DNA of 64,000 bases from Tricholomella constricta (Eukaryota > Basidiomycota > Agaricomycetes > Agaricales > Lyophyllaceae), in assembly GCA_013368375.1 (NCBI GenBank), contig JAACJP010000010.1, positions 124,001 through 188,000 of the forward strand, read 5' to 3'. Positions 11,131 to 23,424 of this stretch are shown here, piece by piece. The notes below the pieces were generated by a model, which saw only the letters and a list, made by a program, of their open reading frames with translations, ran no database searches and was not told the DNA's origin. The number at the start of each line of letters is the position of its first letter. The first letter of the stretch is position 1. The position numbers and the translations under genes were made by a program.

Positions 11131-12682
11131 ATGGCTCCTATCACCGCTCTCATCACCGTCTTTACTCTCGCTGTCTCGATGTGCGCGTCTGCGTACCCAA
11201 TTAACAACAATGAGCAAGTCGTTCTAGCCCAAGCAGCCTTGACGGAAATTTTGAATCGTGGGGCACCCATTCTTGGTGAGGGCATTCTAGAATCGATACC
11301 TCCGCAAATTGACTTACAATAACACATCAGGTTACGATGAGGGATGCTCCAAGAAGTCCAAGACTTGCGACTGGATGGCCAAGTTTCCTGATAACACCAA
11401 GCTAGTTCACATGAACTTGCCTGGCACGCACGACGCAGCCACCTGTAGTTATTCCAAGCTAATGCATCAACCTTGACGGAGCTAACTCGGATGCTCAGGG
11501 AACTATTCCGACGCCACCCAGGCCTCCCTTTTTCGGTACACTGGCCCGTGAATATACAACGACGCCCCGCATCCTATCGAAGCTGATTTAGCTGTAGTGC
11601 GAAGCCAGCAAGCGTCTACAGGTGTCAAGAACGCTCCCTCTTCCAGTCCCTGAACGAAGGAATTCGCGTTTTTGACCTCCGTTACGCCTACAATCCCGGA
11701 AACGACACCATCGGCTTCCACCACTGTACGCGTGATACAAGATTCCAATTGTGCCGCTGATGAACAATTCACTTGCAGCTGAGGCGTTACTGGCCCCTCA
11801 TACCACCCTCGAAGACGTCCTCTTCGGATTCTACTCATGGCTTGACAAGCACCCTACCGAGGCGGTCCTCGTGTCCATGAACTATGAGGGCGGAACTGGC
11901 ACTCCGAACGACGCGGCTCTTCAGGAACACCTCTACAACCTCTTCCAAAGCAACCTGGCGAAGAAATACTGGGTCCAGAGCAACGGAACGGTGCGTTTCC
12001 TCGTCAAAAATATCCTTTCCCCATAAGGCCTTACTGATCACTGATGTAAAGCTCGGCATTCTCGGCCAGGCGCGCGGCAAACTGACCCTTCTCCAGCGCT
12101 TCACATATACCCTCCTACCCTCCACTTCGTCGAAGCGCATCGGCATCTACCTCGACGGCGCGCATTGGTCCGACAACGGTAAGGCAATTGAGCTCGTCTA
12201 CAATCAGGCCGAGAACCACGTCGCGTACATCGAGGACTATTACTACATGGACGAGCTCGCAGCCGATGCTGGTACGGCTGCGAATGTTGAGCTCAAGTAC
12301 AACGTGACTGTCGCGCACCTCAAAAACGCTACTATGTATAACCATGATCAGTTATATCTCAGTTTTGCGAGTGCGTCGCACAATGATGCTGTCCCACAGG
12401 TATCGCCCAGGGTATGTATTGAATTTTGCTTGCCTTTTGTGTTCAGTCTTAATCTTTGACAATGTTCAGACCATGGCGCTCGGGAACGGAACGGACATAC
12501 CTGGTGTCAATCAGAAGCTTCTTCCCTGGTTCAAAGAACATAAGGGCAAGAGGTTCGGTGTCGTCAGTGAGTATCCTGTGCCTTCGCAGCCTGACCTTTC
12601 CAACCTTACCTTATTGTTCAATACAGTGCTTGATTTCTACGACGCTGTTCCGGGGCTTGTGGAAGCTATTATTGGACTCTGA
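11131..12682 (+). CDS. Secreted PLC-like phosphodiesterase (PI-PLC X fold)
   Basis: Eight predicted exons: 11131-11275, 11331-11444, 11499-11547, 11622-11725, 11779-11990, 12052-12411, 12470-12566 and 12627-12682, all in phase, about 378 residues. A signal peptide (MAPITALITVFTLAVSMCASA) precedes a TIM-barrel phosphodiesterase. The first catalytic His lies in NLPGTHDAAT; the second is in TIGFHHS. Further family marks are LNEGIRVFDLRYAYNPG, LEDVLFGFYSWLDKHPTEA and RIGIYLDGAHWSDN. Fungal members are secreted or GPI-linked and are thought to cleave phosphoinositide or glycerophosphodiester bonds; the true substrate is unknown. There is no C-terminal GPI signal. Splicing the 54-72 bp introns removes every in-frame stop, so the gene looks functional. 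Confidence 0.9.
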
Positions 12683-13773
12683 TCTCCCAACGAAATGGTT
12701 GCATCTTGGCTACTAGGTCAATATAATCGCAATATAACTTGGGTTCTGCCTGATTCGCCTTGCTCCGTCAGCTTGAAACTACCGGATAACCACATCTCGT
12801 AGTCTATGGCTCGACGACTTGGATTTGCTGCATTATATAGTATCACCAGATACGCGGAAGCTACGACATGGACCACTCTGCTTAATCGAGACTCAAGTTT
12901 AAATCTGCTCCTCCAACGTCTCGCATCTGATGCTCTGGTGTCTTCCACGCTTATATCCTTTCTACAACCTTGATGCATATCACTCCGACATGACTTGACT
13001 GTAAAGCGGGCCAAACCTTGCATTTGATAATGGATGCGTTATAGCCATCTCTTTACGACGACTGATTGAATAGGTGCTGACATTACTCGATGCACATGAC
13101 TTGTCCGCGGCGCTCCGACTCGAAAAATGAACGACCAAAAAAAAGGTCACCGGCTTGCGGTGCATCATGGGGTTCTATTGATGAAAATATATCCTTTCCG
13201 CCTTATTGCTACTTACTTGTCGATTTCTGCCTGGCATGAGCGTACCAAGCGACGGTCAGCATTCCTGTTGCGATTGCAGGGACACATCTGGTGCTAATCG
13301 ATGCGCCAAGGTGCAACCAAGGTGCCCTCAACATCAGCTTCAATGTTATAGCCATGCTACCACGAGATATCTGGAAATACACAGATGAGCCTGCAAGTCG
13401 TATGGAGCAAAAAGGGATAAATGCATCCTCGCTCAAAGGTCTTTCGCAATTTGTCAGTTGAACCCTTGCATGACCCTGACAGAGGAGGCTAACGGAGTTG
13501 AAAGGAAGCGAGTAAATTGTCCACCCAGTGTTGAGTGCTGGCAGAGGTTTTCGAACTCAAGTACAGGACTGCGGCTATGTTAGTACACTGGCTGGCTCAA
13601 TCGTTGAAAGCATACAGGACAGGCTGGTCTAAGGTCTCGAAAATGCCACTGGTACATAGTGGGAGAGCGGAATTGGCTCATTGCGACTCGGATGCGAATT
13701 GGCATCCTCAGGATCGGAAATTTAGTGCTTCCCTCATATCGCGCCGTCACCCTGGATTCCCGCCGCGCAAGCC
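12683..13773. other. Intergenic, nothing recognised
   Basis: Short open frames on both strands (such as 12718-13023 minus and 13535-13909 plus) lack domains, signal peptides or splice structure. The last 100 bases are the promoter of the next gene. Confidence 0.6.
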
Positions 13774-13780
13774 TATAAAG
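13774..13780 (+). promoter_or_regulatory. TATA box of the secreted hydrophobic protein gene
   Basis: TATAAAG lies 80 bases before the ATG at 13854 and is followed by a CT-rich leader, the usual layout of strongly expressed basidiomycete genes. Confidence 0.65.
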
Positions 13781-13853
13781 ACCCTTCTCTCTGCTGTCGT
13801 TCTCTCCATCGACTCGCCTTCCATTCCGCCTTCACCGCCTCCACTATTCAGCA

Positions 13854-14754
13854 ATGCCTTCCTTCCGCACTCTTTTTGTTCTCGCTGCTACGGCCTTTGC
13901 TGCCCTTAGCTCTGCTGCCCCTCTTGACACCGGCAAGGCCTCTAGCATTTCCCAGGCTGGCAACTTTGTCCCAGCTGCCGCGATCGTTAATGGTGGTATC
14001 CATGATGTGAACATCGAGGACAATGAAGTCACCGGCATTGATTACAAGCGCAGCGAGTTGGATGCCCTCATCGAGAGACGTCATGACGGCGAGCTTCCTT
14101 CCCTCTGTGAGGTGCTCGTTGATGTCGAGGCCAAGCTCACTGGTGTCTCCGATAAATTGAGTACGTCACACTATGTTTTCCGTAACGATCTCCCTACTGA
14201 CGCTCTTCAGCTGCGATCGTTACGGCCAAGGTGGCTGTCGAGGTCGAGGTTGTCGTTGGCATAATTGCTGAAGTCAAGACCATCCTTGCTGGCGCTGTCA
14301 TTGAGGTGAAGGCCATCGTCGGTCACCCCACTGAGTTTGTGCTCTCGCTGGGCGGAAGGGTCCTCGCCATCGCCGACGTCTGCCAACTGCTCGTCACCGT
14401 TCTCTCTGTGAGTGACATCATTACTCATGTTCTGCTTGCGATGAATGACCGTGCATTTCAAGCTCCTGTGCGCCATCCTTTCTTGCATCCTCCGCATCGC
14501 CGGCACCGCGTCCCTCGAGATCGTCTTCCCTCTTATCGCTAGTGTTGGGTAAGCCGATCGTATTGCAACCCGCCAGCTCCTGTGCTGACTGTTGTCCTCT
14601 GCTTAGCCTCGTCCTCGCTGAGCTCCTCTGTGTCATCTTCACCCTCGTTGACGGCCTTTACATTGTGCTCCATCCTTTCCTCGGCCCCATCATCCAGATC
14701 TGCCTTACACTCAAGCTCGACGCCGTCGTTGAGGTTTTGCAAGGCAAATTCTGA
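13854..14754 (+). CDS. Secreted hydrophobic protein of unknown function
   Basis: Four exons are predicted (13854-14160, 14211-14407, 14463-14548, 14607-14754), in phase, giving 245 residues. Residues 1-21 form a clear signal peptide ending SSA, followed by a short polar part with dibasic sites (YKRSELDALIERRHDG) that could be Kex2 targets. The remainder is an unusual run of Val/Ile/Ala/Leu-rich helices (VAVEVEVVVGIIAEVKTILA, then LVLAELLCVIFTLVDGLYIV) with three or four cysteines. It does not resemble a hydrophobin, cerato-platanin or pore-forming toxin that I can name. Amphipathic or membrane-inserting helices are plausible. I do not recognise the family; expression is probably high, given the TATA box and codon choice (GTC, ATC, CTC, GCC). 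Confidence 0.75.
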
Positions 14755-15107
14755 GGCCCTGGCAGAGTGCTTTAGGAGTCGTGATGACTTGACTTGACAA
14801 AAGTACATTCAGGGTTGCAAGTAGTCTACCACACGCATAATTATACGTACGCCACAAGTAATAATGCAATCTTTGGGTCCTGCGTGTCCAATCATCGTCC
14901 TGACGTTAGTTTATTCTCTTCGGCGACGCAAGTGAATGATGTTTCCGCAGATTTAGCTTGAGCTTTATAAGAGAGTGCATGTCCGTCACCCTATAAGTCA
15001 TCCCAAGTGCACCACCATGGTGCATTCTGGCCTGGTCAGTAGGCTAGTATACAATTCATTCCTCGGAGTACGTGTCCTTGTGCAAGTCGTAAAGGTACAT
15101 ATATCAG
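14755..15107. other. Convergent intergenic region
   Basis: This is the shared 3' space of the secreted protein gene (+) and the GT90 gene (-). Nothing else is recognised. Confidence 0.6.
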
Positions 15108-17235
15108 TTATTGCCCATCGTAAGACATTGCCTCCCTATCCGCGCTCATTACCCGCGCATATTCTAGTATAAGTCTATTCGCGTTCTCCATTTAATCCGA
15201 CTCAAAGCAGAGGCAGCAAATTAGAACTTACCTATAAACATAAGCAGTAACATCCTCCCTCCTCCAAAAAGTTCGGCTCCAGTCCCGCCCGTCACTCGCG
15301 ATTTTTCGCGCAAGGTTCGGATGCGCGCCTTCACCATACAGTCCCCCGCGGAAGAAAACCAGGGCATCGTACACGTCAGAGTAGTCGACTTGTACAGGCA
15401 CGTAGTGCACCCACGGCTCTATACGATCCAGAAACCTGGGGGAGGTGAGCGGGGTTACGAAAGGAAAATTTGAACTCAACCATTCTGGATACACCGTCGC
15501 CTTGAAGATCAGTGAATTTGACGTGATGAGGCGCTTGAAACGACTAGACCACGCATTTCCATCGACCTATCCAGAGCCAGTGAAGCCGAACACATTCCAA
15601 GTTTGACTGTTACGTACGTCAATGATATATTTGAAGTTCCCTCTTTCCTTCGCGCCCTGTCGTTTCTTCCATTCATAATCAAGCAGGAGTACTGGGCAGG
15701 TCTCCTTATGGCACCCGACAGGTTCTCCGGCAAACGAGATATCCGTCATAGCAGGACTAAACTTGGACCTGGGAATCTCAACGCCCTGCCCGACACGTTT
15801 GCCGTCTTTCGGCGGAATCAAGACCTTGAGAGTGCCGTTGAGCCCATTCGCGAAATCGACGAGCCGAGCGCGCTGGGCGCTTTTCCAGCGAGTGGTGGGT
15901 GCGTGCCACATCCCCGTATTGCTCCCTCGCCACGACAAACGCTCGTCCACTTTACCCTCCCAGTCGGGATCATCGCTGCGTGGTAAGATGTCATCCACCC
16001 ACCCAGAAAGTGTAGGGATCTGAATATCGTGATGCATATTTGTGGCGCAATACGCAAATCGAGGGAGCATCAGTTTCGACGGGTTTGGATTAGGATGAAT
16101 GAGAAACTCTCCGATATTGTCGAGGAGCTGAGGGTGTAAACATGGGTCCATCGCCTTTCTGTGGTCAAAGATAAAGGCCTTTTTTTTGGATCGTGAATCG
16201 GTTTGTTTGGTCTGACGAGCCGGCGACGAAGGGGAACAGCCTGAGAGCCACCCAAGTCGTTCTCCGGGAACGATATTCTCCATATCCATATCTAAAGATG
16301 CACACATGCACACATGAGATGTGCAGAAGTGTCTCGTAGAAAAATATACACACAAGCGCCCCTATCAGCAGCATCCAACGCAATTTTCTTGACCTCATAA
16401 TCAGAAAATAATGTTGGGCTATCGTGCGGTGAGATCACTGCCCGGAAAGGTGGCAACTCGTGTTGAACGTCTTTCAAGATATCCATAATAGAACGGGCAC
16501 CACCAAGAAGAGCTTCCGGTTTCCAGTTATTGGTGCTGTGCGCAAACGACACCCTCAGAACGGAAATTTCGCTCGTCGCGTTCTTCCCTAAAGTGAAAGT
16601 ATCGGTATGAAGCTCCTGCTTGTCCCGAAGCTGCTGGAGATCAAGAGGGTGATAACCCCAGAACGGCTCCAAGTCTCTGTTAATCTGATCATATTCGTCA
16701 GGCAGTTGGACGTTGTGCTTCTCAACATAACGCCACCTGCATCAAAATCAATCCAACTAGCGCTTTTAACGACAGCGTTCGCAACGTACCATTTGTCAAA
16801 GCCCTTCGGAGGACGCTTGTTATATCGTCTCACGTACTCTCGCGCCGCTTCGTCCAGTGTCCTGCTGGCCCGCGATAATTTGAATTTCCATCGGGCGGTT
16901 GCGAGCTCTATCAATTCGAATATCGGATGATCGCCGTCAGGGTTAACTTCGAGGATCCCATCGTCGCGATATGTATGTGGAAGGAGGTCCTCTGCATCGT
17001 CTTGAAAAGTGGCAGGAGTGCACACCGGGAGAGGCTTGGCGCTAGATTTGGGTGAAGACGTGAGCGGAATGAACTTGATCGACGTTGCATTAGTATTGAG
17101 CAGTGATTCGTGGCAGTAGAAAATGAAAGACAAGACCAGAGCCGAGAGGGGTACGGTGACGAACCGCAACTGGCGTGCTGAGAATGAAGCAGCCAGCATG
17201 GGAACTGCAGGAAAGGAAGAAGAGACGCGAGACAT
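15108..17235 (-). CDS. GT90 family glycosyltransferase (CAP10/Cxt1-like)
   Basis: Six exons on the minus strand: 17235-16790, 16736-16354, 16291-15618, 15566-15481, 15435-15232 and 15174-15108, in phase, 619 residues. A short cytoplasmic N-terminus is followed by one membrane anchor (about residues 23-43, VPLSALVLSFIFYCHESLL), typical of a type II Golgi enzyme. The stem reaches KGFDKWWRYVEKHNVQLPDE; the CAP10 domain contains NRDLEPFWGYHPLDLQQLRD, PKDGKRVGQGVEIPRSKFSP, FKYIIDVDGNAWSSRFKRL and WVHYVPVQVDYSDVYDALVF. Relatives add beta-1,2-xylose to glycans in Cryptococcus. The open frame appears to end at 15228, but AG|GTAAG there is a donor site, and a last 67-base exon (LILEYARVMSADREAMSYDG) completes the family's usual C-terminus. 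Function as a sugar transferase is secure; the donor sugar is inferred. Confidence 0.93.
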
Positions 17236-17888
17236 CTTATAGTTAGGCGGACTGACTATCCAATAGCCTTGCCTAATTACCCTTGCACTTGTTGACAGAT
17301 TGATGTGTATCATGGATTGTCGATTTATTTTAAGGCCGATGTTGCAGCGTGACGGCGTCTGATGCGTTGTCAGAAGGCCGCACATATGTGCGCCATATAT
17401 AGACAAGTGCACTCCTCTAAGTTTGAAGGCTTGGACGGCAGCCACAATGGAAGCTTGAGATCTGTGGGTCAAATCAGTGAGCGAATCGAAGGCTGTAAAA
17501 GATGGACTTACATGGCCTCCAGTCACAGTAGTTGAAGTCTGGCAGCTATTGTGCCAGCGCCCAAGTCAGGACGTCTGACTCCGGAGCGTCGCTCAAAGTA
17601 CGGATCTGTCTATTAAGCTCAAAATAATGCGATTAGCATGCTTCGACAACCTCGCGCGTCGATCAGGCCGTTTTGATCGTGGCCATCCCATCCAACGCCC
17701 AGTCGAAAATGAATTTCTAAGGAAAACGGTCTGCAAATCTGAAAGTCACTCATATAATAAACCTTGTTTAGTCATGAATAATCAATATGTTGAACATTCA
17801 GCTTTTCTGAATCGGTTGAAATGTAAGCATAGGTAAAGCCATGAGATAATGGGATTGTCACGAACCAGAACATGTTGCGAACCCATAA
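17236..17888. other. GT90 promoter and spacer
   Basis: This lies between the start of the GT90 gene and the 3' end of the tyrosinase-like gene, both on the minus strand. No gene or RNA is recognised. Confidence 0.6.
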
Positions 17889-19181
17889 TTAGCTATAAGC
17901 TATACAAATTCTATCCCCTGAAATGTCCATCACCTCTCGAATTGTGGCATTTGGTCGGATGCCAAAGAAGTCCATATCATAATCGAGCGTCACTTCGACG
18001 AAGGGGTGGTTCGTCGTTTTGAAACCAGATATCTCTGAAAGACGGACGCTGGGATTGCGTGCTTGCCAGTTGGACCAGATCCGATCGCTGTGGCGCGGTG
18101 CGCGGGCTCAGCAGAAGATGAGCAAGGGAGACGAAGGAAACGTACAGCCACGCGTGATGGAGAAAGAAGATAGGGTCTACAGAGGATGAGTTTCCTGATC
18201 ACGAACATGGCAGGCAAAGGCGGGATGAGGAACTCACCGCCAGGGCTAGACGTCGGGTCGGCCATCTACAACTCGTCAGGCCTCTTAATGGAAGGACAAG
18301 CCTGACAGAATGCGTACCTCACCACCAACGGCTGCAGACGACCATTGAGTTAAAGCAAGTCAAATTTAAGAGCTATTGATGGCAAACCTGAATGACCAGC
18401 GGCATGAGGTCCTGGAACCTTGGTCATAACGTGTGCGCATCGTCGAAAATGGGGGCATTCAGTGCTTTCTCCACGAAAAAAGACCCAGAACCAAGAGCAT
18501 TGGTAATATCTCTGCGGAGGCAATGGTCCGTAACCTCAAATCCAGGGCCAAGGTGGAGTGTGTAGTTTGCGAAGGGACCGTCAACAACGCACTTGGAGTC
18601 GCCCACCCCGTTTCCGCCAAAAGCTTCGGGTGTAAGCAGGGGTGAATCGATGTAGTGGCCATCATCGATGGTCTCGTTCCACCACCTTGGGAAAGAGTTG
18701 GAAACAAGCTCCAAAGTCCAAAATACGACACTTACGGCTGTGCCCCAGTATAACCACACTCTTCACGAAGAAGTTCTTCGTGTATACGTACGTAGAGACG
18801 GTGGAAAGCCAAAATTGTCCCTTGCAAATCTTGTCAACGATCGCAAGCCCTGTCGTGGAAACATTATGCACATACAACGTTGTGAATGATAAGGCTTTGG
18901 ACTTGGTGAATTGCCTGCAAGTCATCGAACCGCGTCAAAGCCCCGGGGAGCCCCGTTTTACCAGGAAGGGACTGAAAACTCCGTTCAGCAGTGAGATACT
19001 CCTGCTGTTCGGCCTGGGTGAGCTGGCGCCTGGTAAAGTTATGTGTTAATTATTTGGAGGTATAAAAAGAAACGGCTCGCCATTCTTTTCGCAACAGCTT
19101 CTTATCGCTAATACACTTGCCGAGAACGGACGTCGTCAAAAAGCTGATGTAAACGATGAGCGATAGGAGCCTGAACTGCAT
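17889..19181 (-). pseudogene. Small tyrosinase (type-3 copper) gene with two frame breaks
   Basis: Reading down from ATG at 19181: signal peptide (MQFRLLSLIVYISFL..., about 21 residues), then CISDKKLLRKEWRA, an intron (19073-19023), LTQAEQQEYLTAE and TRFDDLQAIHQVQSLIIHNV. After the next intron the expected CuA motif GQFLAFHRLYVRIHEELLRE is present only if a T4 run (18811-18814) is read as T5. Then come QPWWNETIDDGHY, GPFANYTLHLGPGFEVTDHC and NAPIFDDAH. A second break near 18425-18428 precedes TKVPGPHAAGHSAVGGE (CuB His), and the last exons give GDPIFFLHHAWLDRIWSNWQ and VTLDYDMDFFGIRPN, ending at TAA 17889-17891. All copper-ligand motifs are present, so this enzyme would oxidise phenols if the frame were whole. 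Sequencing error at homopolymers is the alternative to true pseudogenisation. Confidence 0.8.
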
Positions 19182-19480
19182 TTTTGCACTAGAGGCGTAA
19201 AAATGAGGCTAGTATTGCGGTCGTCTGATACATTTGGGATCCTTTAAATGGAGAGTTTAAGCTTAAGCGCAAAGGGGTGGCATAGTAGCAGATGGGCAAT
19301 ATTGCGAACTGAAGCAGCATCAACGGTGTAACTTCACCGTTCAAAAGTTGGCGACGGCTGTGAAGGATCGGTCGGATTCGGCCCGCCGATCCGGGTCTCG
19401 CGTTGGCCTCGTATGTTCTCGAGATGAGCCCATAACACCACCATGATCTCCCTGCGCGATTAGTCTACGCCACAGTGGAA

Positions 19481-20590
19481 ATGTATGTTCCACCAGAGCT
19501 CGTCTGCGAGATTGTCGCCTTCCTACTCGATAGTCCCCCAATCGCAACAGACGAACTGGGCGTCACCGTGAAACAAAACTGGTCTTCAATACAGCCTCTC
19601 ACTCTTGCTTCAAAGACATACCGTGCTTTATCATTGGCTGCGTGGTTTAGGAATATTTTTATCAAGGATTCATTAGATATCAAGACTCTACGGACTTTCT
19701 TTCCCGATATCAATCGAACAGCCAGGTGCGCTCGAATCTCGTGAACCTGTCCTTGGCCTTGTTCAACTGATGATTGGCGCGACCGACCGATCGACTCATC
19801 AAGAAGTCTTCATTGTGTACAGACAGATATCCGAAACGCTCCAATCTGGGACTTACAAGGCCTGACGCACCTGTCGAAAATTCGGCTTGACTGGCTGTCC
19901 CCCTCCTTGCTGCCGCGCCGTGGCTCAAACGATGCAGAGGGTTGGCTTCCGTTCACTCCCGATCTATCCCCCGTCACAGAGCTCGATATTCGAGGCCTCC
20001 CATGGCCGTCGCCGATGGTATTCCAAAATATACATGCTGTCCTGCCGAACCTTTCCGTCTTGCGGCTCCGACAACAAACGATATGGTGTGGACTGTGTCA
20101 CACATGTTCAGTGGCAAGATTCAGCTCACCTGGACCGGAGAAACTTGTATACGAGGGAGGGGGTGGCCTGCCCGTTCGTTACCGTTTATTGCAGCCTTGC
20201 ACCGTGCGCTGATGCATTGATGATAACTAGATACACTACGCACGCGCCTTTGGATCTCTCCAACATCTCCATTCGATCTTTATTACGATACCCGACTTTG
20301 GGGGTGGTAAAACGACACTCCGGAATGATCAGGAACATAACAAGGACCTCTGGGCTGGCGAATGTGACCGGTGTATGGAAATAATGTACGAGGACGGCGA
20401 CTTCAGGGACCGATATGTTGCGAGAAAGCAGGGACTGCCAACTACAGACAAGGATTTTGGCGGATCAGTGTATGTGGCACCTCCCGCGCTGAAAAGGGTT
20501 GAATGGACGTTTTGGAATGCAGAGGGTTGCGAGGAGGTCGATGTACAGGAGAGTTGGGACGAATGGAGCGATTCGGATGAGGATCCCTGA
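19481..20590 (+). CDS. F-box/LRR-like protein, structure unresolved
   Basis: The N-terminus resembles a basidiomycete F-box (VPPELVCEIVAFLLDSPP, then SIQPLTLASKTYRALSLAAW). A middle part in the same frame from about 19823 reads IWDLQGLTHLSKIRLDWLSP and VTELDIRGLPWPSPMVFQN with LRR-like VLPNLSVLRLRQ; the C-terminus (from about 20231, after an acceptor at 20221-20230) reads NKDLWAGECDRCMEIMYEDG and ends acidic (WDEWSDSDEDP). Such proteins usually recruit targets to SCF ubiquitin ligases. The second intron is plausible (donor near 20175), but I could not find an in-phase splice for the first gap (19726-19822), so the locus may be a pseudogene or my frame choice there is wrong. Start is ATG 19481. 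Confidence 0.5.
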
Positions 20591-21500
20591 GGTGCGTGTC
20601 TCGATGTGCTTTCAGATTTCAAATCGATGATTTTGTTGACGTTCTCATCTCCATCATCTTAGGCCGGAGTCGCGTCGATAGTGGGGACCAGCATTTATCG
20701 TGTTTCATTTTCATTACTGCGGTCCATATGTAAGGCCACTTGATTCATGGTCGTTGCCCACATGTCTATAATTAACTCCAAGGATACTTAAGACAAGTCA
20801 CATTGCAATACCCTGTGAGTGCTTCTTCTCCACATTTCATCACTTCATACTCATGTATCGAAGCATGTGTCGTACGCATCATGCGAAGTCATTACAACTT
20901 CAACAAATTTCGCCATTCAACCTTCCCTGATGCCGTTCTTAAGTCGCCGGAACAATGGTGAAGGCTCGGAGATGATAAACGGTATCCCTTATCGCAGCTT
21001 TCAACACTAAACACTTCCATCCTTACCGATTATTTTCCTGTCCGGCCCGCATGGAAATCTACAGGGCCACGCGCGTATGTCGTCCAATTTAATGCCTCTT
21101 TCTATGTCCTCACTTTATGGTCGCAGGTTATCTGGTTGCGCAACATACAGGCCATGTCCGAAGACATGTTCACAGGAAGAAGGTCGAAAATACTTAGTCC
21201 GCACATTTTCCGCGTCCGAGATGGCAAAGTCTCCCTCTGGCTCAGTGTCACTTCTACCTGGACCCAAATTCAAAACAACCGGAAACGTCGGGTTGAACCG
21301 TCCTTCCTTTGATCTCATTCGCCTGGTTACTCGTGTTCTACACATGACTTGTGATCACATGTACCCATCGCGCCGAAGATCGAAGACCATACACGACGAT
21401 ACTTCTTTTTGCTTTTTGCCATGCATAAAAGGGCTGTAATGCATGCGTATAAGTGTGCTACTCTCGTGATACAACCCCTCCTCTTCTCGCCCCACCCGTC
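20591..21500. other. Intergenic with promoter of the lactonase-like gene
   Basis: There is no recognisable gene. An ATAAAAGGG element at 21425-21433, about 70 bases before the ATG at 21501, may be the TATA element of the next gene. Confidence 0.5.
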
Positions 21501-22750
21501 ATGGTTGCGTTCAAGATCCTCGCCGGCGGTTACGATGTTTTTGTCGCCACATACCTCTTCAACTCCACCTCTTCCTCACTTTCTCTGATCAGCAAGTCTC
21601 CCACCGGTCCTTCACCGTCGTGGCTCGCACTGCACCCCACGAACAAAAGCATTCTTTAGTATGTTGATTTTCCCTTGCACATCGGCACCGATCTCACACT
21701 GCACTCAGCGCAGTAAATGAGGCACCCACCGGGGCGCTCCAATCCTTCGAGATCGACAAAGCTGGCGCACTCTCCGATGCCATTGATACTGTCAGTTCCG
21801 GTGGTGACAGTCCTGCTTTTGCGGCTGCCCTATCCACTGGCGCCGTTGCGGTCTTCAATTACAACACGGGCAACGGACGCATCGTCCCCACGACATCCAG
21901 TCCGCTCAAGTTCAACGACGCCGCACCAGTGATAAGCTTCCCGCAGCCACAACTGCCGAAAGTCTCCCATCCGCACATGGCGCTGGAGTTTGGGCGCGAG
22001 ATTCTTGTTCCTGACCTTGTAAGGCTCCAGAACCGATATATAGATTGCTTTGATAAATCTAATTCGAATGCAGGGCGGGGACACAATCTGGCGTCTTAGT
22101 GTTTCGCCTTACTCCACGACAGGTGGTTATGCGATCCAAGGCTCGATCCCACAAGCCAAGGGCAGCGGGCCTAGGCATATCGCCATCGCTAGTACGCCTC
22201 TTTTTCGCTAAGTCAGTACCGATCCTCATTATAACCAATTCCAGACAACCGCCTCTTCACGATCCACGAGCTGGACTCGACACTCACAGTGCAGACTCTC
22301 CCTGCTGCACCCAACGGCACCAGCATCCTCATTGCCCGCAGCTCCATTGTCCCACCTGACCCACCCGCAGGCGCGGTCTTCGCCGCTGCCGAGATTCTCA
22401 TTCCGGCGCCCACCAAAGCGTTCCCAACGCCCTATATTTACGTGTCGAACCGGAACGTCGGAGTGCAGGACCCGCGCGGCGACACGATCGCAATCTATGA
22501 GCACGTAAACGTCGGTAAGTACAACGAGGGCTTGAAGCTCATTAACCAGGTGTACACGGGCATCAACCAGCCTCGCGGGATGGCGTTCGGGCCCTCGGAC
22601 GGGCGGGGTGGCGAGGCGTTTTTGGTTGTGGCGGGTGTTGCCGGAAGTGCGGGCACAAAGGTGTTCAGGCGCACAGATGGCGGGCGGAACATGGAGCTTG
22701 TAGTGACAAATTTGGATATCCCTACCAGGACCGCCTTTGTGTGGCTTTAA
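21501..22750 (+). CDS. Lactonase-like seven-bladed beta-propeller (YbhE/PgL type)
   Basis: Four exons: 21501-21658, 21709-22018, 22074-22191 and 22245-22750, in phase, 363 residues. The protein starts MVAFKILAGGYDVFVATYLF, with repeated blade motifs: SPSWLALHPTNKSILYAVNE, VSHPHMALEFGREILVPDLG, GSGPRHIAIANNRLFTIHEL and INQPRGMAFGPSDGRGG. These match the lactonase, 7-bladed beta-propeller family (PF10282), which includes 6-phosphogluconolactonase and muconate-cycloisomerising relatives. No signal peptide is obvious, so it is probably cytosolic. In Agaricomycetes such genes form large families and the natural substrate is usually unknown; sugar lactone or aromatic catabolism are both possible. 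Confidence 0.9.
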
Positions 22751-23424
22751 GGGTATTATCAGTATTGGTAGTCTCTCTTAAATTTCACTCGCTGAGATTT
22801 TGACTACTACCTTTTGTACTGGGGAGGTCCCTTGCGACGCCCGAACCTCGGCGATTTCCGCGACCTCCCCTTGCCAAACCTTTACTTTCTCTTCTTTCTT
22901 TTGCGTAATTTGCGAGCGCGCGTCCTAGACAGACATCATCATCATCAAGCGTTCTTCCGTTTTGTAGAATATAACCCTCGATATAACCTTTAAAGTGAAA
23001 TTGAAGGATCCAATCAAATGCTGACAAACTTGTCCGCTCGTCATATTTTTCTCCTCTGTACCCATACCAGGGTGACCCTGAATGTAGTGGATAGGTATGT
23101 TGGGAGGTTGGTTGAGGTAAATGAGGTTGGCAAGTTCTTTGCGATATATCACAAGCTGATTGACTTTGCTTTAACGGCTTCCTCATGTAGCTGGCTTTTA
23201 GCCTCTTTTAGCTCGCATTCTTATTGGGCTTGGCTTTCAGAAAGGTATGAACCCTTCATTGCGAAGCATGTTTGAAAGTGATCTTCAATTTGTCGTGAAA
23301 CACGTCCTCGATCTAGGTTGCCGCATGACGCGACATCTCGATTTTATTTGTTTGCCTCCGAAGGCGGGCCAACGCATCCTACTTAACATTGCACACTTTG
23401 TTTTTCGATCCTCCCAAATCCCCA
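22751..23424. other. Intergenic, nothing recognised
   Basis: Contains the 3' region of the lactonase-like gene and the promoter of the next gene. Open frames on the minus strand (22785-23186) have no recognisable features. Confidence 0.6.

Noticed and set aside
15228..15230. TAA as the true stop of the GT90 gene
   Set aside because: It overlaps an AG|GTAAG donor, and a further in-phase exon (15174-15108) supplies the expected family C-terminus.
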